Positions 30,052 through 35,486 of a DNA stretch of 35,486 nucleotides are shown piece by piece. The DNA is from Myxococcales bacterium (GTDB lineage Bacteria; Myxococcota_A; Polyangia; Polyangiales; Polyangiaceae). Made by a program: the position numbers and the translations under genes. The stretch is taken from contig JACRDA010000278.1 in assembly GCA_016212965.1 (NCBI GenBank), positions 1-35,486 of the forward strand, given 5' to 3'. The notes under the pieces were generated by a model that was given only the letters and a program-made list of their open reading frames with translations, searched no databases and was not told the origin of the DNA. How positions within the stretch are numbered: position 1 is the stretch's first letter; every line of letters starts with the position of its first letter.

Positions 30052-31488
30052 ATGCGTGATCTCGATTTTCAGAGCTACGACGTCCTCGTCGTCGACGACG
30101 AGCCCGACAACCTCGACGCGTTCCGGGTCGCGTTCAGGAAGTCGTTCAAGCTCCACTACGCGGGGGGCGCGGACGAGGCGCTCGCGATGCTGCCGGGCAT
30201 CGAGCCCGCCGTCGTGGTCGCCGACCAGCGCATGCCTGGCACGAGCGGTATCGAGCTCTTGCGCGAGATCAAGTCGCGCGACTCGGACACCTTCGGCATC
30301 CTGCTCACGGCCTACGCCGACCTCGACGTGCTCATCGACGCCCTGAACTCGGGCGCGGTCGACCGCTACGTGCAGAAGCCCTGGGACTCGAAGGAGTTCG
30401 CCGTCATCCTGCGGCAGGGGATCCGGTCGTTCGCGACCTACCGCGACAACCGCCGCCTGCGCGAGCAGCTCGCGCAGTACGCCGGCTACCTCGAGCGCCA
30501 GCAGCGCGACCCCATCGACTTCGGACAGATCGTCGGCCGCGGCGCCGAGGCCGAGGCCCTGCTCGCGCGCGTGGCCGAGGTCGCCCCGACGCAGACCCCC
30601 GTGCTCGTCGAGGGCGAGGCCGGCACGGAGAAGGACGTGGTGGCGCGCGCCATCCACGTCGGCTCGCCGCGCGAGGAGCGCCCCTTCGTGAGCGTCACCT
30701 GCGCGGCCTTTCGCGGCGAGGCGCTCGAGCGCGAGCTTTTCGGCTGGAAGCGCGGTGCCTTCGAGGGGGCCTTCCACGACCGCGCCGGGCGCTTCGAGCT
30801 CGCCGACGGCGGGACGCTCGCGCTCTCCGAGCCCTCCGAGCTCTCGCCGTCCCTGCAGGCGCGCCTCTTGCGCGTGCTCGCCGCGGGCGAGGTGGAGCGC
30901 CTCGGCGACACGACCTCGCGGCCCGTCGACGTGCGGCTCGTGGTGACCGTCGCCCCGACGCTCGCCGAGGCCTTCGCCGGCGCGCCCGCACCGCTCTTGC
31001 CCGAGCTCGTCTCGCGCCTCTCGGTCTTTCCCCTCTCGGTCCCGCCCCTCGCGGCGCGGCGCGGCGACATCCCGAAGCTCGCCGAGCATTTCCTCGCGAA
31101 GTACGCCGCGCGCAACGCCCGGGCCGCGACGGCGCTCGACGCCGCGGCGGTCGAGCGCCTGGTCGCCTACGACTGGCCCGGCAACGCGCGGGAGCTCGAG
31201 AACGTGGTCGAGCGCGCGGCGATCCTGGCGCGCGGGGGCGTCATCGGGCCCGAGCACCTGCTCGTCCAGAACCGCGAGCCCGCGCCGCGCCGCGAGCCGC
31301 GCGCCGCGGACGCGCCGCCGTCCGAGGGGAGCCTCACGCTCACGGGGCGCCTCGACGCCATCGAGCGGCGCGAGCTACTCGCGGCCCTGAAGCAGCACGC
31401 CGGCAACAAGGCCGAGGTGGCCCGCGCGCTCGGCATCCACAGGACGACGCTCTACTACCGGCTGAAGAAGCTCGGCATCGAGGCGTGA
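30052..31488 (+). CDS. NtrC-type response regulator with degenerate sigma-54 ATPase motifs
   Basis: A 478-residue protein. Residues 9-125 are a receiver domain with the phosphorylation Asp58 (VVVADQRMP), acidic DDE at 15-17, Thr86 and Lys109 (QKPWD), all intact. Residues 155-395 are a sigma-54 activator AAA+ domain with altered motifs: Walker A GEAGTEKD (188-195, Glu in place of Gly), GAFEGA instead of GAFTGA (235-240), and Walker B GGTLALSE (253-260) lacking the usual Asp. The WPGNARELEN segment (375-384) remains. Residues about 430-478 are a Fis-type helix-turn-helix (AEVARALGIHRTTLYYRLKK). It should bind DNA and sense phosphorylation but probably not remodel sigma-54 polymerase. No kinase gene is adjacent. 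ATG 30052; the stop overlaps the glycosylase start (GTGA). Confidence 0.87.
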   Translation: MRDLDFQSYDVLVVDDEPDNLDAFRVAFRKSFKLHYAGGADEALAMLPGIEPAVVVADQRMPGTSGIELLREIKSRDSDTFGILLTAYADLDVLIDALNSGAVDRYVQKPWDSKEFAVILRQGIRSFATYRDNRRLREQLAQYAGYLERQQRDPIDFGQIVGRGAEAEALLARVAEVAPTQTPVLVEGEAGTEKDVVARAIHVGSPREERPFVSVTCAAFRGEALERELFGWKRGAFEGAFHDRAGRFELADGGTLALSEPSELSPSLQARLLRVLAAGEVERLGDTTSRPVDVRLVVTVAPTLAEAFAGAPAPLLPELVSRLSVFPLSVPPLAARRGDIPKLAEHFLAKYAARNARAATALDAAAVERLVAYDWPGNARELENVVERAAILARGGVIGPEHLLVQNREPAPRREPRAADAPPSEGSLTLTGRLDAIERRELLAALKQHAGNKAEVARALGIHRTTLYYRLKKLGIEA

Positions 31489-32108
31489 GCCTCGCCCGGC
31501 TGCTCGGGGCGCGCCTGCCGCCCGATTTTTTCGCCCTCGACGTGCTCGCGCTCGGCCGCGCGCTCGTCGGCCAGGTGCTGGTCCACGCGAGTGCGGAGGG
31601 GCTCGTGGCGGCGCGCATCGTCGAGACCGAGGCCTACCGCGGGCCGGAGGATCTGGCCGCGCACAGCGCCGGCGGGCGGCGCACGCGCCGGACCGAGGCC
31701 ATGTTCGGACCGGCCGGACGCGTGTACATGTTCCGGCTCTACGGCACGAGCTGGGCGTTCAACGTCGTGGCGGGCGCCGTCGGCGAGCCCCTCGCCGTGC
31801 TCGTGCGCGCGGTCGAGCCGCTCGTCGGGCTCGAGCTCATGGCCGTGCGCCGCCGGCGCGAGCCCGGCTCGCGCGAGCTCACGAACGGTCCCGGCAAGCT
31901 CACGGCGGCGCTCGGGCTCGAGGGGCGCCACTACGGCGCGGATCTCCGCTCGGACGAGCTCTTCCTCGCCGAGGGCGCGCCGCCCGGGCGCGGCCGGCTC
32001 GGGCGCTCGGCGCGCGTGAACGTCGACTACGCGGGCGCGTGGGCCGCGCGTCCGTGGCGTTTCTTCGAGCGGGGCAATCGGTACGTGTCGGTGCGGCCGC
32101 GGGAGTGA
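31485..32108 (+). CDS. 3-methyladenine DNA glycosylase (AAG/MPG family)
   Basis: A 207-residue enzyme that removes alkylated purines from DNA at the start of base-excision repair. Motifs seen are RIVETEAYRGPEDLAAHS with the catalytic Glu, RTEAMFGPAGRVYMFRLYG, the sequence FNVVAG, ELTNGPGKLTAALGL, and a C-terminal SARVNVDYAGAWAARPWRFF. The length fits the family. GTG 31485 overlaps the regulator stop, so both are translated from one message; a repair gene under a response regulator might reflect stress control, but that is inference. The start gives MSLARLLGARLPPDFF, the usual opening before the first helix. Confidence 0.92.
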   Translation: MSLARLLGARLPPDFFALDVLALGRALVGQVLVHASAEGLVAARIVETEAYRGPEDLAAHSAGGRRTRRTEAMFGPAGRVYMFRLYGTSWAFNVVAGAVGEPLAVLVRAVEPLVGLELMAVRRRREPGSRELTNGPGKLTAALGLEGRHYGADLRSDELFLAEGAPPGRGRLGRSARVNVDYAGAWAARPWRFFERGNRYVSVRPRE

Positions 32109-32154
32109 CGGCCGCGGCGCAGCGGCGCGCGCCCGTGGCCTTTCCGCTCCGACG

Positions 32155-32308
32155 GCAGTTCCCGTTTGGGGACCTGGGGCGGTGGATGGCGCGCGCGCGC
32201 GGGCGTCATGCCCGCTCGGGGTTCCCCGCAGGGGAACTGCGGGTCGGGATGAGTGCATCATGCCCGGTGGCGGTTCCCGTTTCGGGAACTGGGGCGGGGG
32301 ATGGCGCC
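32155..32308 (+). repeat. Intergenic hairpin repeats of the TTCCCG-GGGAA type
   Basis: The 392-bp gap after the glycosylase gene contains two related 39-bp copies starting near 32155 and 32270: TTCCCGTTTGGGGACCTGGG and TTCCCGTTTCGGGAACTGGG, each followed by a GGCGG, GGATGGCGC tail. Between them is a perfect palindrome GTTCCCCGCAGGGGAAC (32221-32237). The copies can form hairpins (TTCCCG, TTT, CGGGAA). No gene is evident in the gap; the remainder up to 32500 holds the leader of the M16 gene, with GAAGGGTACCG before its ATG. Confidence 0.75.
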
Positions 32309-32500
32309 GACGAGTTGCACGTCGCCCCGCGACCGGCGCGACTCGTGCTGGCGCCCGGCTTCGCGAGGCGCACTGCGACCCGGCTCCCGTCGGCGCGGAG
32401 CTGCTGGGGCAGGGGCCGACCACCCGGACCTGCGCTAGGCTGCGCCGACTCCGACCGGAGCCGGCCCGGCTCCGGCACCACCAGCCACCGAAGGGTACCG

Positions 32501-33967
32501 ATGCGAACTCCGCTCCTCGCTACCGCCGCCGCCGGGCTCGCGCTCGCCGCGCTCGGCCTCGCCGCGCCCGCGCCCGCCGCGCCGCCGCCGATCCAGAAGC
32601 ACACGCTGCCGAACGGCCTCGACGTCATCGTCGTCGAGGATCGCGCGCAGCCGCTCGTGACGGTCGAGCTCGCGGTGAAGAACGGCGCGATGGCCGAGCC
32701 ACCCGAGCTCAACGGGCTGTCGCACCTCTACGAGCACATGTTCTTCAAGGCGAACCAGGTGCTGCGCGACCAGGAGGCCTGGACCGCCCGCGCGCTCGCG
32801 CTCGGCATGGTGTGGAACGGCACCACCGGGACGGAGCGCGTGAACTATTACTTCTCGACCACGAGCGACCACTTCGCGGACACGATGGCGTTCATGCGCG
32901 ACGCCGTCGTCGCGCCGCTCTTCGACCAGCAGGAGCTCGAGCGCGAGCGCGAGGTCGTCACGGGCGAGATGGACCGGAGCGAGGGCAACCCCTTCTACTT
33001 CTTCGGTCAGGCGCTCGACCGGCGCGTGTGGTGGAAGTACCCGACGCGCAAGGACCCGCTCGGCTACAGGAAGACCGTGCTCGGCGCCACGCGCGCACAG
33101 ATGCAGCTCATCCAGGGCCGCTACTACGTGCCGAACAACTCGGCCCTGGTCGTGACGGGCGACGTCACCGCGGCCGCGGTGGTGGCGCTCGCGGGCGAGC
33201 TCTACCGGGACTGGAAGCGCGCCGACGACCCCTTCGCGAAGTACCCGATCCCGCCGCACCCGCCGCTGCCCGAGACTTCGGTCGTCGTGGTCGAGCAGCC
33301 CGTGGGCGCCGTCGCGGGCGAGCTCGTGTGGCACGGGCCCTCGACGGCGGGCCAGGACCTCTCGCTCACCTACGCGGCGGACGTCCTCGGCTACGCCCTC
33401 GCCGAGCCGTCGTCGCGCATGCAGCGGGCGCTCGTCGACTCGGGCGCGTGCCTGGGCGTCAACTTCAGCTGGCTCACGCAGGTCCACGTCGGGCCGATCA
33501 CGCTCTTCTTCCAGGCCATGCCCGACAAGGTCGACGGCTGCGTGAAGGCGATCCTCGCCGAGCTGCCGAAGATGCGGGCCCCGGACTACCTGTCGGACGA
33601 CGAGCTCCAGAACGCCGCGTTCCGCGCCGAGCTCGAGCAGGTGGCGTCGCGCGAGAAGCCGAGCGAGCTGGCGCACACGCTGTCCTTCTGGTGGGCCTCG
33701 GCGGGGCTCGACTACTACCTCGGCTACGTCGAGCACATGCGCCGGGTCACGCGCGGCGACGTCGCGCGCTTTCTCGACGAGTACGTGCTCGGCAAGCCCT
33801 TCGTGCTCGGTGCGCTCGTCTCGCCCGAGGCCGCGAAGGGCGGGCTCGACCAGGCCCACTTCGAGGCGCTGGTCGGCGCGAAGCCCTACGTCCCGCCGCC
33901 GGGCACGCCCGCGGCGCCGAGTCCAGGCAAGCCCGGCGGCGCGCCGAAGAAGGGCGGTGCGCCGTGA
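32501..33967 (+). CDS. M16 zinc peptidase, catalytic subunit, exported
   Basis: A 488-residue protein. Residues 1-27 are a signal peptide (LGLAAPAPAA-PPP). The inverted zinc motif HLYEH lies at 75-79 (GLSHLYEHMFFKAN), with the probable third ligand Glu156 in REVVTGEMDR. The N-terminal half has the M16 fold (KHTLPNGLDVIVVEDRAQPL), and the C-terminal half has a second fold-like part. M16 peptidases degrade short unfolded peptides, often as a catalytic/non-catalytic pair in the periplasm. The C-terminus is a Pro/Gly/Lys tail (GKPGGAPKKGGAP). The stop overlaps the partner gene as GTGA, strongly suggesting a heterodimer. Confidence 0.92.
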   Translation: MRTPLLATAAAGLALAALGLAAPAPAAPPPIQKHTLPNGLDVIVVEDRAQPLVTVELAVKNGAMAEPPELNGLSHLYEHMFFKANQVLRDQEAWTARALALGMVWNGTTGTERVNYYFSTTSDHFADTMAFMRDAVVAPLFDQQELEREREVVTGEMDRSEGNPFYFFGQALDRRVWWKYPTRKDPLGYRKTVLGATRAQMQLIQGRYYVPNNSALVVTGDVTAAAVVALAGELYRDWKRADDPFAKYPIPPHPPLPETSVVVVEQPVGAVAGELVWHGPSTAGQDLSLTYAADVLGYALAEPSSRMQRALVDSGACLGVNFSWLTQVHVGPITLFFQAMPDKVDGCVKAILAELPKMRAPDYLSDDELQNAAFRAELEQVASREKPSELAHTLSFWWASAGLDYYLGYVEHMRRVTRGDVARFLDEYVLGKPFVLGALVSPEAAKGGLDQAHFEALVGAKPYVPPPGTPAAPSPGKPGGAPKKGGAP

Positions 33968-35349
33968 GCCGCCGCCGTCGCCTCGCTGCCGTGCTCGTGC
34001 TCTTGCTCGCGGCGGCCTGCAAGCCGAAGGGGCCCGAGGTCGTGCCGCAGCCCGTCCCGACGCCGACCCAACCCGTGCCGGCGCCGGCCGACCCGCCGCC
34101 CGTGACCGAGGGCGACGTCACCGAGGCGAGGGTGAACGGCATGACGGTGCTCGTGAAGCGCATGCCGAACGCCGAGCTCGTGGCGGTGAAGCTCTTCGTG
34201 CGCGGGGGCGCGCGCGACTGGGGTGCCGCGGACGCCGGCGTCGAGGCGCTGGCGCTCCGCGTCGCCACCTCGGGCGGCACGGCGGCGCTCGACAAGGAGG
34301 CCTTCGGCCGCAGGCTCGCCGCGCTCGGCGGCGCCATCGACGCGGACACGGGGCGCGACTTCTCGCAGCTCGCCGCCAAGGGGCCCCTCGCGTCCTTCGA
34401 CGCCCTCTTCGGCCTCCTCGCCGACTGCTTTCTCCGGCCCGCGATGCCCGCCGCGGAGGTCGAGATCGCCCGCCAGCAGCAGCTGCTCGGCCTCGAGCGG
34501 GCGGAGGAGCAGCCCGACAGTCGGCTCGCCATCCTGCTCAACGCGACGCTCTACAAGGGACACCCCTACGAGAATCGCCCGGAGGGGACGAAGGAGTCCG
34601 TCGCGCGGCTCACACCGGCGCAGCTCGTCGAGCACCTCGCGGCGCTGCGGCAGACCTCGCGCCTCGTGCTCGTGGTCGCCGGCGCCCTCGAGCCGGGCCA
34701 CGTCGTCGAGCTCGCGCGGGCGTCCTTCGGCGCCGTGCCGGTCGGCAAGTACGAGCCCGCCCCGCTGCCGCGCCCGAGCTACCAGGTCTCGACCCTGACG
34801 ACCGAGGCGCGCGACCTTCCGACGAACTACATCCAGGCGATGTTCCCGGCGCCGGGCCCGGGCGCGCCCGACTTCGCGGCCGCGCGCGTCGCGACGACCG
34901 CCCTGCACGAGCGGCTCTTCACCGAGGTGCGCACCAAGCGCAACCTCTCGTATGCGCCGGGCACGCGCTACGAGGTGTCGGAGGCGGCCTCGCTCGGGGG
35001 CATCTACGTGACGGCCGTCGACCCGAACGCGACGCTGCGCGTGATGTACGACGAGCTCCGCAAGCTACGCGACACGCCGCTGCCCGAGGTGGAGCTCGCG
35101 GGCACCAAGGCCCAGTACCGCACCCACTACCTGATGGGCCGCGAGACCACCGACGGCCAGGCCGACTCGCTCGCGATGGGCCTCTTGCGCACGGGCGACT
35201 GGCGCTTCGACGGTCGGCTCCTGGCGCAGGTGCAGGCGGTGAGCGCCGCGGACGTGCAGGCCTACGCGCGGACCTACATCGACAAGCTCCAGGTCGTGTT
35301 GCTCGGCGATCCGGGCAAGCTCGATCCGAAGCTCGCGACCGGGCTCTAG
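33964..35349 (+). CDS. M16-family partner subunit, non-catalytic, lipoprotein
   Basis: A 461-residue protein from GTG 33964. A basic start and hydrophobic core end in LLLAAACKPK, giving a relaxed lipobox with Cys19. A Pro-rich spacer follows (about 25-48). The M16 fold is recognisable (VTEARVNGMTVLVKRMPNAE, VAVKLFVRGGARDWG), but the zinc motif is replaced by VEALALRVA, so it is probably inactive. The C-terminal half has ALHERLFTEVRTKRNLSYAP, the Arg/Tyr substrate-binding segment typical of the partner subunit. It should complete the peptidase encoded upstream and tether it to a membrane. The dispersed repeat begins 11 bp after the stop. Confidence 0.88.
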   Translation: MSRRRRLAAVLVLLLAAACKPKGPEVVPQPVPTPTQPVPAPADPPPVTEGDVTEARVNGMTVLVKRMPNAELVAVKLFVRGGARDWGAADAGVEALALRVATSGGTAALDKEAFGRRLAALGGAIDADTGRDFSQLAAKGPLASFDALFGLLADCFLRPAMPAAEVEIARQQQLLGLERAEEQPDSRLAILLNATLYKGHPYENRPEGTKESVARLTPAQLVEHLAALRQTSRLVLVVAGALEPGHVVELARASFGAVPVGKYEPAPLPRPSYQVSTLTTEARDLPTNYIQAMFPAPGPGAPDFAAARVATTALHERLFTEVRTKRNLSYAPGTRYEVSEAASLGGIYVTAVDPNATLRVMYDELRKLRDTPLPEVELAGTKAQYRTHYLMGRETTDGQADSLAMGLLRTGDWRFDGRLLAQVQAVSAADVQAYARTYIDKLQVVLLGDPGKLDPKLATGL

Positions 35350-35360
35350 TCCGAGAAGAA

Positions 35361-35486
35361 GCGATTAGCCGTTAGCCGTTAGCCATTAGCCCAGAGAACT
35401 CGCAGTGTTGCCGGTTCTCCAGGTGCGCCCCGATGGCACGTTTCAGGTGAAACGGTGACGCCCCGTGACGGCACGTATCATCTCGA
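35361..35486 (+). repeat. Dispersed intergenic repeat, copy 2, cut by the window end
   Basis: This matches 10691-10816: the same GCGATTAGCCGTTAGCC opening, AGCCCAGAG, GGTTCTCC, TTTCAGGTGAA and CACGTATCATC blocks, with an extra CCGTGACGG near the end. It follows the M16 partner gene directly. No coding sequence is seen. Two copies 25 kb apart, both right behind a gene end, suggest an element family that settles at gene ends. Confidence 0.82.

Overview
The window is chromosomal DNA of a very high-GC Gram-negative bacterium, most likely a myxobacterium-like member of the Myxococcota (Polyangia type). Pointers are the GC-rich third codon positions, many GTG/TTG starts, cysteine-rich lipoproteins with Myxococcus-type disulfide repeats, TPR/PEGA proteins, a kinase-like protein with a C-terminal membrane anchor, and a type VI secretion (T6SS) module of the VgrG/DUF4150/DUF3396/DUF2169 kind common in that group. 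No rRNA, tRNA, IS element, phage gene or CRISPR array was seen.

Layout. (1) 1-646, minus: the start of a Uma2-family endonuclease gene cut by the window edge. (2) 770-11950, plus: a T6SS spike/effector island of ten genes, many joined by ATGA/GTGA/TTGA stop-start overlaps. It encodes a VgrG-upstream protein whose frame is broken at a run of eight C, VgrG, a DUF4150 PAAR-like effector with a VRR-Nuc (PD-(D/E)XK) nuclease domain, two DUF3396 immunity paralogues, a DUF6484-like protein, a TIGR02270-like HEAT protein, a DUF2169 protein, a thiolase-fold protein without a visible catalytic cysteine, and an unknown protein. The last two genes are separated by a repeat-rich scar (10691-11113) that looks like the collapsed remains of a tandem gene-pair duplication. 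(3) 11997-12290: four 74-bp units with nested palindromes. (4) 12389-14790: an Omp85/BamA-like outer-membrane protein and an exported partner. (5) 14979-22605: a TPR/PEGA membrane protein followed by three mosaic cysteine-rich lipoproteins. (6) 22736-24526: a membrane-anchored pseudokinase. (7) 27953-24551, minus: ECF sigma factor, membrane anti-sigma candidate, Spy-like periplasmic protein and two exported TPR proteins. (8) 29924-28038, minus: frr and purA. (9) 30052-32108, plus: an NtrC-type regulator with degenerate ATPase motifs, overlapping a 3-methyladenine DNA glycosylase gene. (10) 32501-35349, plus: a catalytic/non-catalytic pair of M16 peptidases. The window ends in a second copy of the dispersed repeat found at 10691.

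The genes work mainly at the cell envelope. The T6SS island probably delivers a DNA-degrading toxin on a VgrG/PAAR spike, with two immunity proteins protecting the producer. The lipoprotein, Omp85, pseudokinase and M16 genes suggest surface display, outer-membrane assembly and envelope signalling. The points most worth a second look are the pseudokinase, the degenerate sigma-54-type regulator, the nuclease effector with its recombining immunity pair, the 74-bp palindromic array, and the duplication scar with its heptamer array. All calls rest on reading sequence and remembered family features; no database search was run.
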